NCBI GenBank assembly: GCA_963975245.1
Contig: CAXBFJ010000001.1
Coordinates: 124,001 to 188,000 of the forward strand
Reading direction: 5' to 3'
From: Panacagrimonas sp963975245
Lineage (GTDB): Bacteria > Pseudomonadota > Gammaproteobacteria > Nevskiales > Nevskiaceae
Length of the DNA stretch: 64,000 nt
Of the stretch, positions 35,380-44,703 are shown piece by piece. The notes beneath the pieces were generated by a model. That model was not told the DNA's origin and did not search any database. It saw nothing but the letters and a program-made list of their open reading frames with translations. Position numbers and translations under genes: made by a program. The first letter of the stretch is position 1; each line of letters begins with the position of its first letter.

Positions 35380-37011
35380 TTAGGTGATGACGCTCGGCGC
35401 CGAACGCTGGGTGATCCGGCGCACCTGCACAATTTGTTCCGCAATACTGACCAGTGGCGCCAGTGCATCGCTCGTACCCCAGTTGAGCGCAGACTCGTGC
35501 ATTTCGTAGCGCTCCAGATAGAGGCGTAGTGTTGCGCCTGAGGTGCCAGTGCCCGAGAGGCGGACGATGATGCGCGCGTCATCTCCGAACACTACCCGCA
35601 GGCCCTGATTGACGGCCAGGCTGCTGTCGACAGGATCGCGGTAGGAAAACTCATCAGCAGTAGTGACTGTGTAATCGCCGAAATTCTTTCCGGGCAGGTC
35701 ACTCAGTTCACCCGCGAGATGTTGCATGACCTGTGTCGCGATACTGCTCGACAAATCTTCATAGTCGTGACGTACATAGTAGTGTCGGCCAAAACGCTTC
35801 CAGTGCTGTTGCGCGATCTGGGTGACGGACATGCCAGTACTGGCCAAGACATTGAGCCAGGCCAGCACCGCCCAGACACCATCTTTCTCGCGTACGTGCA
35901 TAGAAGAGGTCCCGAAACTCTCTTCGCCGCACAGCGTGATGCGGTCTGAATCCAGCAGATTGGCAAAAAACTTCCAGCCGGTGGGGGTCTCGTAACAGGG
36001 AATGCACATTGCCTTGGCAACGTGGTCCACTGCGCGGCAAGTCGGCATGGAGCGGGCCACGCCAGAGAGGCCGCGCCGGTAGCCGGGCAGTTTGTCCAGA
36101 TGCTCACACAGCATGGCCAGTGAGTCGCCCGGTGAAATGAAAATATTGGGTCCGAGAATCATGTTGCGGTCGCCATCGCCATCGCTGGCTGCGCCCAGAT
36201 CAGGAGGCTGGTCTGAATTCATCAGATCTACCAGATGCCGGGCGTGAATCAGATTGGGGTCCGGATGCCCGCCGCCAAAATCTTCCAGCGGACTAGCGTT
36301 CTGGACCGCGTCCAATGGCGCGCCCAGCATGTCGACGAAAATTTTCTGTGCGTAGGGTCCGGTGACCGCATGCATGGCGTCGAATCGCATGCGATGACCC
36401 GCGTCGACCCAGCCACGAATGCGGTCGAAATCGAACAGGGTCTGCATGTGCGCGGCGTAGTCGTCGACGCTGTCCACCACCTCGACATCCATGTCGCCCA
36501 CTGACTGCAGTCCTTTGCGATCCAGATCAACGGAGGCATGGTCGTACAGACGATAGCGCTTCAGGTTCTTGCTGTAGTCAAAAATCCTGTCTGTCAGGGC
36601 TTCAGGCGCCTGACCGCCACCGGCGACGTTATATTTGATGCCAAAGTCGCCTTCAGGACCCGCCGGATTGTGGCTGGCGGTCAGGACGAAACCGCCGGCC
36701 GCGCCACGCGCGCGGATCAGATGTGAAGCGGCAGGTGTTGAAAGCAAGCCAGCCTGACCCACGATGACCTTGCGCACCCCGTTGGCCGAGGCCATGGAAA
36801 TTGCCGTCTGAATGGCCTGACGGTTGTGGTAGCGTCCGTCGCCACCAATAACAAGGCTGGCACCCTTGAGGGCAGGGTCGAGGTCGAAGATGGACTGCAG
36901 GAAGCTTTCAAGGTAGTGCGGCTGCTGGAATACAGCGACTTTCTTGCGCAGGCCCGCCGTTCCCGGCTTCTGATCATCAAAGGCTTTGAAGCTGATTTCG
37001 CGCAGTGCCAT
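35380..37011 (-). CDS. pgm: alpha-D-glucose phosphoglucomutase
   Basis: Phosphoglucomutase interconverts glucose-1-phosphate and glucose-6-phosphate for glycogen, UDP-glucose and exopolysaccharide. The 543-residue product from ATG at 37011 (GGAGAAG upstream) belongs to the eukaryote-like PGM group found in many Proteobacteria. Motifs: active-site serine in TASHNPAGPEGDFGIKYN, metal loop DGDGDRNM, sugar loop GEESFG, and phosphate loop RLSGTGTSGATLRLY. The N-terminus (KPGTAGLRKKVAVF) is typical. It is divergent from the DUF1249 gene. The open frame 33 codons upstream overlaps that gene's start region and is not used. Confidence 0.94.
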   Translation of the reverse strand: MALREISFKAFDDQKPGTAGLRKKVAVFQQPHYLESFLQSIFDLDPALKGASLVIGGDGRYHNRQAIQTAISMASANGVRKVIVGQAGLLSTPAASHLIRARGAAGGFVLTASHNPAGPEGDFGIKYNVAGGGQAPEALTDRIFDYSKNLKRYRLYDHASVDLDRKGLQSVGDMDVEVVDSVDDYAAHMQTLFDFDRIRGWVDAGHRMRFDAMHAVTGPYAQKIFVDMLGAPLDAVQNASPLEDFGGGHPDPNLIHARHLVDLMNSDQPPDLGAASDGDGDRNMILGPNIFISPGDSLAMLCEHLDKLPGYRRGLSGVARSMPTCRAVDHVAKAMCIPCYETPTGWKFFANLLDSDRITLCGEESFGTSSMHVREKDGVWAVLAWLNVLASTGMSVTQIAQQHWKRFGRHYYVRHDYEDLSSSIATQVMQHLAGELSDLPGKNFGDYTVTTADEFSYRDPVDSSLAVNQGLRVVFGDDARIIVRLSGTGTSGATLRLYLERYEMHESALNWGTSDALAPLVSIAEQIVQVRRITQRSAPSVIT

Positions 37012-37108
37012 GTCGTTCACTTCTCCGGGGCGTGGTTCCATTCTTGCTACAGACCATGCAGGAAAATCAAGACTTGCGCGCGGCATCAGCCTTGGGGATA
37101 GTCGACAC

Positions 37109-37594
37109 ATGATCGAAGAGCTTGAACATGCTTTGTGCCCCTGCTGCGGAAAACCGCGGCACCTCGCTCACTTGATGGAGTTGTACGAAGCCAACTATCG
37201 CTTGTTGCAGAGGCTGATTCCCGAACTGGATGTTCCTTTCGAGGACGCCGTGTCACGCTCCGATTCGGATTTCCCGCTCCACCTGAAAGTGATGGAGCGG
37301 GACCGCTACACCTTGACCCTGCGCATCACCTACGAGTTTGTTGATTCTGCTGGCGTGCGCCGACAGCCTGACATTCGTGTGCGTGCCTATCGTGATGCGG
37401 GTGTTGCAGAAGCGCTTGAGTGCAGTCATCGCCCGCCCTGGCAGGCACAGGTAGAGGGTGACCCCAAGGCCGGTGAGTTTCTCGGCGGTCAATGGCGGCG
37501 CAACATGATGCTCGGCAAGTGGCTGGAATACCTGCTGGAGCACGGTCATGGTTTTGGCATGGCACATCGTCCGCGTATGGTCGAAGTCGCCTGA
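37109..37594 (+). CDS. DUF1249 (YqiB-like) protein
   Basis: A 161-residue cytoplasmic protein resembling E. coli YqiB (DUF1249), including LYEANYRLLQRLIP, DLPLHL-like (DFPLHLKVMERDRYTLTLRI), RVYRDA-like (RVRAYRDAGVAEAL) and the C-terminal NMMLGKWLEYLLEHGHGF. Function unknown; in E. coli yqiB lies in the nudF-yqiB-cpdA-yqiA-parE cluster, so proximity to the other topoisomerase IV subunit gene parC here fits. The ATG at 37109 gives the family N-terminus MIEELEHALC. A C-x2-C pair occurs at residues ~10-13. Confidence 0.85.
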   Translation: MIEELEHALCPCCGKPRHLAHLMELYEANYRLLQRLIPELDVPFEDAVSRSDSDFPLHLKVMERDRYTLTLRITYEFVDSAGVRRQPDIRVRAYRDAGVAEALECSHRPPWQAQVEGDPKAGEFLGGQWRRNMMLGKWLEYLLEHGHGFGMAHRPRMVEVA

Positions 37595-37605
37595 TTGAGA
37601 AGGCC

Positions 37606-37627
37606 GGAATGTTTTTTCAAACATTCC
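37606..37627 (+). repeat. A/T-rich hairpin upstream of parC
   Basis: GGAATGTTT-TTTC-AAACATTCC, a 9-bp perfect stem starting 11 nt after the DUF1249 stop and 62 nt before parC. It is followed by a T-containing but interrupted tract. It may be a weak terminator or a protein-binding palindrome. Confidence 0.5.
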
Positions 37628-37688
37628 TCCATTTATCCTTTGGAATGAGTGATGCCCGCGCAATCCGCGTGGCGTCCAATACAGACAA

Positions 37689-39911
37689 TTGAGTCGCATG
37701 CAGACCTACGATACCGAACGCATTCCCCTTCGCGAGTTCGCCGAGAAAGCGTATCTCGACTATTCCATGTACGTGGTTCTGGACCGAGCCCTGCCGCATG
37801 TAGCGGACGGACTCAAACCGGTGCAAAGGCGCATCGTGTATGCGATGTCCGAACTGAGCCTTGGTGTGGGAGCCAAGCACAAGAAGTCTGCGCGCACGGT
37901 GGGTGATGTCATCGGCAAATTCCATCCGCACGGTGACTCGGCTTGCTACGAGGCCATGGTGACTATGGCCCAGCCTTTCAGTTATCGCTATCCGCTGGTG
38001 GATGGCCAGGGTAACTGGGGCTCGCCGGACGACCCTAAATCCTTCGCTGCAATGCGCTACACCGAGTCGCGGCTTGGCATCTACGCACAGAGTCTGCTCG
38101 CCGAACTCGGGCAGGGCACGGTGGATTGGTCGCCCAATTTTGACGGCACCATGGATGAGCCCAAGCTTTTGCCAGCGCGCTTGCCCAATGTACTGGTCAA
38201 CGGCACCACCGGTATTGCGGTGGGCATGGCGACGGACATTCCGCCGCATAACCTGCGTGAACTGGTCAAGGCCTGCCTGCACCTTCTGAAGTTTCCCAAC
38301 GCGCACATCGATACGCTGTTCGAGATGGTGCCGGGGCCGGATTTCCCGACCGGATGTGAGATCGTTTCAGAGCCACATGACCTGCTCAAGGTTTATCAGA
38401 CCGGCAACGGCATGATCCGGACGCGTGCTTGCTGGGAGCGCGACGAGGAGACCGGACACATCATCCTGTCCGCGCTGCCGCATCAGGTATCGCCGAGCAA
38501 GATCCAGGAACAGATTGCCGAGCAGATGCGGGCCAAGAAGTTGCCGCTGGTGGAAGATCTGCGCGACGAGTCAGATCACGAGAACCCGACGCGCGTTGTC
38601 ATCATCCCGCGATCCAACCGGGTGGATGCAGAGAGCCTGATGGCGCATCTGTTTGCAACAACCGATCTGGAAAAGAGCGTTCGCGTCAATCTCAACATGA
38701 TCGGGCTGGACGGGCGGCCACAGGTCAAGAACCTGAAAGACATCCTGACCGAGTGGTTGGAATACCGCTTCAGGACCGTGACCCGGCGGCTCAATCATCG
38801 ACTCAACAAGGTCAACGATCGCCTGCATATTCTTGAAGGCTTGATGATTGCCTACCTCAATATCGATGAGGTCATTCGCATCATCCGCTTTGAGGAAGAC
38901 CCCAAGGCCAAGCTGATCAGCACCTTCGCGCTTTCTGATGTGCAGGCTGAATGGATTCTCGACCTCAAGTTGCGGCACCTGCAGAAGCTGGAGGAAATGC
39001 GCATCCAGGGCGAGCAGGACGAACTCAAGGCAGAGCGTCAGCGCCTGGAAGAGTTGCTGGGCGATGACGAGAAGCTCAAGAAGCTGATCGGTGAAGAACT
39101 CAAGGAAGATGCCAAGAAGTATGGTGATGACCGGCGCTGCCTGATCAGGGCGCGGCCACCGGCGCAGGCCATGTCCGTGGAAGAAATCATTCCCGCCGAG
39201 GCAATGACGGTGGTCTTGTCACGGGCTGGGTGGATTCGTGCAGGCAAGGGGCACGACCTCGATCCCACAGCCTTGAATTACAAGGCTGGCGATGAATATC
39301 TTGCGCATGCACAAGGCAAGTCCAACCAGACCCTGATCCTGCTCGGGTCAAACGGGCGCAGCTTCACCCTGAATCCCAGGGAGCTTCCCTCTGCACGCTC
39401 CCAGGGCGAGCCGGTCACAACCAAGCTTGAACTGGGTGCTGGCGCGCGCATGGTGGCGATGATGCTGGGCGACGAGAACGAGCGTTATGTAGTGGGCTCA
39501 GAGGAAGGCTATGGCTTTGTTGTGCGGCTGGGCGAGATGGCTTCTCGGCAACGAGCCGGTAAGGCCTGCATCACGCTCAAGACCACGCCGCTGCAACCCT
39601 CGCGCGTCCATGACTCGGCAACAGATCGCTATGTCATTGCCACGGCCGAAGGGCGCCTGCTGGTGTTTCCGATCTCAGAACTTCCGGAACTGGCCAAGGG
39701 CAAGGGCAACAAGCTGATTTCGGTACGCGACCAGGATCGCATCGTGGCCAGTACCGTGGTCCCGGCAAGCGGCGCCGTGACCCTGATTTGCGGAAAGCGC
39801 ACGCTCACGCTCAAGTCGTCTGATCTGGATGCCTATGTCGGCGCCCGCGCCAGTCGCGGCAACTACCTCCCGCGGGGTCTGCGCTCGGTCGAGGCCATGA
39901 TGCTGGCCTGA
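37689..39911 (+). CDS. parC: DNA topoisomerase IV subunit A
   Basis: ParC is the DNA-cleaving subunit of topoisomerase IV, which decatenates daughter chromosomes. The 740-residue product has GLKPVQRRIVYAM, the quinolone region GKFHPHGDSACYEAM, and the catalytic Tyr124 in AAMRYTESR. The residues equivalent to E. coli Ser80 and Glu84 are Ser and Glu, i.e. the quinolone-sensitive state. The C-terminal ~250 residues form the degenerate beta-pinwheel. TTG at 37689 gives MSRMQTYDTERIPL, which aligns with E. coli MSDMAERLAL; ATG at 37698 is the alternative. parE is not in the window. Confidence 0.95.
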   Translation: MSRMQTYDTERIPLREFAEKAYLDYSMYVVLDRALPHVADGLKPVQRRIVYAMSELSLGVGAKHKKSARTVGDVIGKFHPHGDSACYEAMVTMAQPFSYRYPLVDGQGNWGSPDDPKSFAAMRYTESRLGIYAQSLLAELGQGTVDWSPNFDGTMDEPKLLPARLPNVLVNGTTGIAVGMATDIPPHNLRELVKACLHLLKFPNAHIDTLFEMVPGPDFPTGCEIVSEPHDLLKVYQTGNGMIRTRACWERDEETGHIILSALPHQVSPSKIQEQIAEQMRAKKLPLVEDLRDESDHENPTRVVIIPRSNRVDAESLMAHLFATTDLEKSVRVNLNMIGLDGRPQVKNLKDILTEWLEYRFRTVTRRLNHRLNKVNDRLHILEGLMIAYLNIDEVIRIIRFEEDPKAKLISTFALSDVQAEWILDLKLRHLQKLEEMRIQGEQDELKAERQRLEELLGDDEKLKKLIGEELKEDAKKYGDDRRCLIRARPPAQAMSVEEIIPAEAMTVVLSRAGWIRAGKGHDLDPTALNYKAGDEYLAHAQGKSNQTLILLGSNGRSFTLNPRELPSARSQGEPVTTKLELGAGARMVAMMLGDENERYVVGSEEGYGFVVRLGEMASRQRAGKACITLKTTPLQPSRVHDSATDRYVIATAEGRLLVFPISELPELAKGKGNKLISVRDQDRIVASTVVPASGAVTLICGKRTLTLKSSDLDAYVGARASRGNYLPRGLRSVEAMMLA

Positions 39912-40005
39912 TTTCTGCCAGGTTCGGGCAGGGTGGCGCAGGGGTACTTGAACTTGCGCCGCCAGCCCCGACAATATCGTCGACCTATTTCTTCGTGCTG
40001 AGACT

Positions 40006-40881
40006 ATGAAACGCGTATTCCTGCTGATTGCGACCAACATTGCCGTCATTCTGGTGCTGTCGGTTGTTGCATCGGTACTCGGAGTTGATCGCTTCCTGAC
40101 CGAGAACGGCCTGAATCTGGGAGCTTTGCTCGGTTTTTCAGCAGTTTTCGGATTTGGCGGCGCCTTCATTTCGCTGGCCATGTCCAAGTGGATGGCCAAA
40201 CGTTCGACCGGTGCGCGAGTCATTACCGAGCCCAGTAATGCATCAGAAATGTGGCTGCTCAATACGGTGCAGCGCCAGGCGCGTACCGCCGGTATCGGCA
40301 TGCCGGAGGTGGCTATATTTGATGCGGCCGAACCCAATGCCTTTGCCACCGGCATGAGCCGGAACAACGCGCTGGTGGCCGTCAGCACCGGACTGCTTCG
40401 CAACATGCAGCAGGATGAGGTCGAGGCGGTGCTGGGACACGAGGTCAGCCACGTTGCCAATGGCGACATGGTGACGCTGACGCTGGTACAGGGCGTGCTC
40501 AACACCTTCGTGATGTTCCTGTCCCGCGTGGTGGGCTATTTTGTGGACAGAACCATCTTCCGCACCGAGCGGGGTGTTGGCCCGGGCTACTACATCAGCG
40601 TGCTGGTATTGCAGATGGTGTTTGGCATTCTGGCCACGATGATCGTCTGCTGGTTTTCCAGACAGCGCGAGTTCAAGGCCGATGCGGGCGGCGCTCACTT
40701 GGCCGGAAAGCGCAAGATGATTGCCGCGCTGGAACGGCTTCAGAGAGGGCAGGCGCAGTCCACACTGCCAGAATCCGTCGAAGCTTTCGGCATCATTGGC
40801 GCGAAGAAACTGTTCATGACGCACCCGCCGCTCGAAGAGCGTATCGCGGCCCTGAAAGCCGCATCCGCGTCAGTCAAGTAA
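40006..40881 (+). CDS. htpX: membrane zinc metalloprotease HtpX
   Basis: HtpX is an inner-membrane heat-shock protease that cooperates with FtsH in membrane-protein quality control. The 291-residue product has two N-terminal membrane helices (~4-24, ~36-58), the zinc motif H145-E146-x2-H149 (LGHEVSHVANGDM), two further hydrophobic segments (~160-180, ~195-215), and the third ligand Glu in REFKADAGGAHL (residue 222). Length and layout match E. coli HtpX (293). Both FtsH and HtpX are encoded in this window, though 31 kb apart. Convergent with the fimX-like gene. Confidence 0.95.
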   Translation: MKRVFLLIATNIAVILVLSVVASVLGVDRFLTENGLNLGALLGFSAVFGFGGAFISLAMSKWMAKRSTGARVITEPSNASEMWLLNTVQRQARTAGIGMPEVAIFDAAEPNAFATGMSRNNALVAVSTGLLRNMQQDEVEAVLGHEVSHVANGDMVTLTLVQGVLNTFVMFLSRVVGYFVDRTIFRTERGVGPGYYISVLVLQMVFGILATMIVCWFSRQREFKADAGGAHLAGKRKMIAALERLQRGQAQSTLPESVEAFGIIGAKKLFMTHPPLEERIAALKAASASVK

Positions 40882-40930
40882 GCCGGGAATGAATCAACTG
40901 CCGGTCGGCGTCTGAGGGCCGGGCACTACA

Positions 40931-43000
40931 TCAGGTCAGCATGACCACCTCGGGCTCCTGAACGTGGTAGCCCTGAATGTAATTGATCCCCATCTGCCAC
41001 ATGCGCGCCATGACGTTGGCGTCCTCGACGTGACTGACGATGGTCTTGATACGTCGCTGCTTGGCGATTTCCATCAGGTCTGACATCTTCTTCTGGATCT
41101 CGCTGTCTTCAAACCTGTGCGTGAACGAACTGTGGAACTTGAGAAAGTTCACCGGCAAATGCTCAACGGTGCGCGCTGAGGCACTACCGATACCAAAATG
41201 CTCAATGGCCACATTGGCTCCAGCATCGCGCAGCGTCTGCGCCAGCAGACGCGCCTTTCGGATGTGGTTCTGCGCGACGACCTCCTGAAATTCGAAGCAG
41301 ATTTCGTCCTTGCCGATCTTGCGATCCTTGGTCAGATCCGAGAACCACGACAAAAAAGCCTCGCAATCCTTCAGTGTGTCCTCCGACAGCTTGAGGAAAA
41401 GCATGGAGTGATCATCACTTTCCTCGCGACTGCTGAGAATTTTCACGGCGCGCGACACTACCCAGCGATCGATGCTGCGCATCAGTCCGGCTTTCTCGGC
41501 CGTGCGGATGAAATCACTGGCGTGCAATTCCACGCCATCTTCATTGACCATGCGAACCAGCACATCAAAGTGTTGGCGTGGGTCACCTTCGAGGCTGGCA
41601 ATGGTCTGATAGGCGAGTTTGAGTCGGCCCTGTTCAATGGCCTCTCGAATCGCTTCTGCTTTGCGGCCACTTTCGCGCTCTTGCGCACTGGATTGGGCGG
41701 TGTCTCCAAGCACGCAACAACGGTTGCCCCCCTTTTGAGATACCAGCCGGGTTTCCGAGGCAAGTTCTTTGAGAATGATGCCTGCTGTTTCGCTGGCACC
41801 GATGGGGTAGACGCAAATGCTGACGGTGAGACTGGCTTCGACGTCGGAAGCGGTAAAGGTCTCCGTTGAAAGCTCCTTGACTAGGTTCTCGCCCAGCTTT
41901 TCGAATTCGAGCGCATCCTTGCGTGCGACGCAGATGCCGAATTCGCAGCTGGACAAGACATGTAGACGATCGTCGGCATTCAAACGCCTGAGCAGCGCCT
42001 CGACCACCTTCCCAGCGATGAGCTCGCTATCAATCAGACCAATTCGTTCTTCGAGTTCGTCCATGAGATCAATCCGGACAAACAGTGCGGCACGCGGCCT
42101 GGCGTTATCGCTGGGAGCATCAATTGCGGCGAAGAAGTCCCTGCGTCCAGAGCTGGTAGTGTTTGTTCCTGCGTTGGGCCGCGAAGATTCTGCGCGGATC
42201 AGCAGCTCGATGAAATTCTCGCCTTCAGCTTCTCCGCGCGTGAGCTGCGCGCTGACCATGACGACATCACCATTCTTGCCCGCCAGGCCGCAATAGAGCG
42301 TCTGACCATCCGCATCGCCCTTGTTGACGAGCTTGAGGTGCTCTCGCACATCTGCCTGATGATCACTGGCCACCACATCCATCATCGGCATGCCGGCCAG
42401 TTCTGCGTCGTCGTCGTAGCCGAGCAGGGAAGCGAAAGCTGGATTGACTTGGGAAAGAATTCCTTCGTAGATGTGGGCTACGGCGTCACCTGTGCCTTCG
42501 AGCAACTGGGTATAGCGAGATTCGTAGTCGGTCAGCAGCGATCGTGCCCTGGCCAGTTCGCGGTGATTCCGGTGGCCGATGAACTCCCGCACATAAACCT
42601 TCTCGAGATGGGCTAGGGATTCCGGGCTGCCATCGGCAACCAGATCACGCGCCCCGGTGGCGACTGCAGCCGCGGTCAGTTCGCCCGTCATTTCTGCCGC
42701 CAGACCCAGTACCGGCAAATCCGGGGAGAATCGCCGACTGGTTTCGACAACCGTCCTCAGCGAGATTTCAGGATTGTTGTGCGCCGCGATCAGCAGATCA
42801 GGAGTAGCACGCTGCAACTGTGCTTCCAGCGCGGCCAGATCCTTGATCCATTCGGCGCGTACTTTGTGACCGGCGTTGCGCAGATGGCTTTCAACGCGCT
42901 TGGCGTTCTCCTCAAAGGGCGTGAACACAAGCAAGACCGCGGCTGTCCCGCTCGGGTTTGCGGTACTGAACGGCGGTGGGTTGTTTACCATTGAATCCAC
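40931..43000 (-). CDS. fimX: FimX-like c-di-GMP receptor (REC-PAS-degenerate GGDEF-EAL)
   Basis: FimX controls type IV pilus assembly and twitching by binding c-di-GMP. The 689-residue product has a receiver-like N-terminus (~20-140), PAS (~160-275), a GGDEF domain whose motif reads SSCEF (350-354), and an EAL domain whose motif reads DVLVR (479-483). Both catalytic motifs are degenerate, so it should bind rather than make or break c-di-GMP, as Xanthomonas FimX does; the C-terminal IQGYHVQEPEVVM also resembles FimX. The first 16 nt overlap the 3' end of epmB. Assignment rests on architecture; pilus role is inferred. Confidence 0.8.
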   Translation of the reverse strand: MDSMVNNPPPFSTANPSGTAAVLLVFTPFEENAKRVESHLRNAGHKVRAEWIKDLAALEAQLQRATPDLLIAAHNNPEISLRTVVETSRRFSPDLPVLGLAAEMTGELTAAAVATGARDLVADGSPESLAHLEKVYVREFIGHRNHRELARARSLLTDYESRYTQLLEGTGDAVAHIYEGILSQVNPAFASLLGYDDDAELAGMPMMDVVASDHQADVREHLKLVNKGDADGQTLYCGLAGKNGDVVMVSAQLTRGEAEGENFIELLIRAESSRPNAGTNTTSSGRRDFFAAIDAPSDNARPRAALFVRIDLMDELEERIGLIDSELIAGKVVEALLRRLNADDRLHVLSSCEFGICVARKDALEFEKLGENLVKELSTETFTASDVEASLTVSICVYPIGASETAGIILKELASETRLVSQKGGNRCCVLGDTAQSSAQERESGRKAEAIREAIEQGRLKLAYQTIASLEGDPRQHFDVLVRMVNEDGVELHASDFIRTAEKAGLMRSIDRWVVSRAVKILSSREESDDHSMLFLKLSEDTLKDCEAFLSWFSDLTKDRKIGKDEICFEFQEVVAQNHIRKARLLAQTLRDAGANVAIEHFGIGSASARTVEHLPVNFLKFHSSFTHRFEDSEIQKKMSDLMEIAKQRRIKTIVSHVEDANVMARMWQMGINYIQGYHVQEPEVVMLT

Positions 43001-44025
43001 TGTTTAGAGGGCATGTTTGGAACTTCGCGTGCCAGTCTTGGCACGAGGTATCCCGGTGAACGGGCCATCAAATCCTGCATCAACTGGCGCGCTCTTGCTT
43101 CCGAAACATTGAAATGTGCTGCGCCCTGCACACGGTCCATCAGGTGCAGATAGTAGGGGAGAATACCCAACTGGAACAATCGAGTGTGCAAATTGAGCAA
43201 GTCCTCGCAGTTATCGTTGATGCCGCGCAGCAAGACGGATTGATTGAGCAGCGTCAGCCCCGCATCCTTTAGGAGTTCACATGCCAGCTTTACCGTATGG
43301 TCAAGCTCGTTGGCGTGATTGGCATGAACCACCATAACTTTGTCCTGGGGCACCTTACGGAGTAGGTCCACCAATTCCTGATCAATACGTTCGGGCAGCA
43401 CGATCGGTTGCCGGCTGTGAATCCGCAAGCGTTTGATATGGCTCAACCCGGACAGCGCCAACAATAGGCCGCGCAGCCGTTCATTGGAGAGGGAGAGCGG
43501 GTCGCCGCCGGAAAGAATGATTTCGCTGACGCTGGTGTCTTTTGCGATGCGCTCCAGCGTGGGGCGCCATTGCTCGCGGCTGGAGGCGTTCTCGTTGTAA
43601 GGAAAATGCCTGCGAAAACAATAGCGACAATGAACTGCGCAGGCGCCGGTGGTGATGAGCAAAGCACGGCCGGCGTACTTTTGGATTACCCCGTCGCCGC
43701 GCGCGGCATCCAGGTCGCCCACGGCGTCGAGTGTGAAACCTTCAACTTCCTCTGCTTCCCGGTGGCTGGGCCATACTTGGAGAAACAGGGGGTCTTGAGG
43801 GTTGAACCGTGACATGCGCGCTGCAAAACCTCGGGGAACGCGCAGCGGAAACGCGCGCAGGCGCTCGAAATCGAGGCTTGGCAGAGCCGGGTCGATGCCC
43901 AGGTACTCTAGTAATTGCGCTGGACTGGAGATCGCGTCTCGCAGGGCCGCCTGCCAGTTCGGCGCGTCCTCCGCGGCGGGGGTCTGTCGTGTCGAGGGGC
44001 TAGCAGCTATCATTCGCGCCCACAT
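42985..44025 (-). CDS. epmB: EF-P beta-lysylation protein EpmB (lysine 2,3-aminomutase)
   Basis: EpmB converts (S)-alpha-lysine to (R)-beta-lysine, the substrate EpmA attaches to EF-P. From the ATG at 44025 it has 346 residues (E. coli 342). The radical-SAM cluster motif is C129-x3-C133-x2-C136 (CAVHCRYCFRRHFPY), with SGGDPLSLSNERL and LNQSVLLRGINDN downstream. Alternatives are ATG at 44013 and a longer frame to 44097. It is divergent from efp-epmA, with 93 nt between starts, and its stop overlaps the fimX-like gene by 16 nt. Confidence 0.94.
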   Translation of the reverse strand: MWARMIAASPSTRQTPAAEDAPNWQAALRDAISSPAQLLEYLGIDPALPSLDFERLRAFPLRVPRGFAARMSRFNPQDPLFLQVWPSHREAEEVEGFTLDAVGDLDAARGDGVIQKYAGRALLITTGACAVHCRYCFRRHFPYNENASSREQWRPTLERIAKDTSVSEIILSGGDPLSLSNERLRGLLLALSGLSHIKRLRIHSRQPIVLPERIDQELVDLLRKVPQDKVMVVHANHANELDHTVKLACELLKDAGLTLLNQSVLLRGINDNCEDLLNLHTRLFQLGILPYYLHLMDRVQGAAHFNVSEARARQLMQDLMARSPGYLVPRLAREVPNMPSKQWIQW

Positions 44026-44118
44026 TTTTGACCATTTTCCTGTCGTTTCCCAAAAAAGATGCGGTTGATCCAATTGGGGCTGCGGGCAGGAACACAACGA
44101 TATTGAGCGTACCGAGCC

Positions 44119-44688
44119 ATGGCATCTGTCAGCACCAATGAAATGAAATCCGGCACCAAGGTGCTGATCGAAGGCGAACCTTATTCCATTCTGGAAAATG
44201 AGTATCGCAAGCCAGGCAAGGGGCAGGCTACCAACAGCCTGAAGGTGCGCAATCTCAAGACCGGGCGCGTGCTGGAAAAGACCCTGCGCTCAGGTGATTC
44301 CTGGGAACTGGCCGACATCGAAGAGACCGATATGCAGTACCTCTACAACGATGGCGAGTTCTTCCACTTCATGAACCCGGATACCTTCGACCAGGTTCAG
44401 GCCAGCCCCACCGCCTGCGAAGAAGCCTCCAAGTGGCTCAAGGGCGAAGAGACCTGCAAGATCATGTTCTTCAATGGTGTGCCGCTCTCGGTCAGCCCGC
44501 CGAACTTTGCGGAGTTGATGATTACTGAAACGGACCCCGGCATGCGTGGCGATACCTCCGGCGGCGGTGGCAAGCCTGCCACCCTGGAAACCGGCGCGGT
44601 GGTACGTGTGCCGCTGTTCGTCCAGCAGGGTGAGGTGATCAAGGTGGATACCCGCACGGGCGAGTACCTCAACAGAGCGGGCAAGTAG
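44119..44688 (+). CDS. efp: elongation factor P
   Basis: EF-P relieves ribosome stalling at polyproline stretches. The 189-residue product has all three beta-barrel domains. The modified lysine is K34 in RKPGKGQA, the same number as in E. coli, consistent with beta-lysylation by the adjacent epmA and divergent epmB. Domain II-III signatures TYLYNDGEF-like (QYLYNDGEFFHFM) and GEVIKVDTRTGEYLNRAGK are present. epmA follows after 15 nt. Confidence 0.97.
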   Translation: MASVSTNEMKSGTKVLIEGEPYSILENEYRKPGKGQATNSLKVRNLKTGRVLEKTLRSGDSWELADIEETDMQYLYNDGEFFHFMNPDTFDQVQASPTACEEASKWLKGEETCKIMFFNGVPLSVSPPNFAELMITETDPGMRGDTSGGGGKPATLETGAVVRVPLFVQQGEVIKVDTRTGEYLNRAGK

Positions 44689-44703
44689 GCCTGGCATCTG
44701 AAT

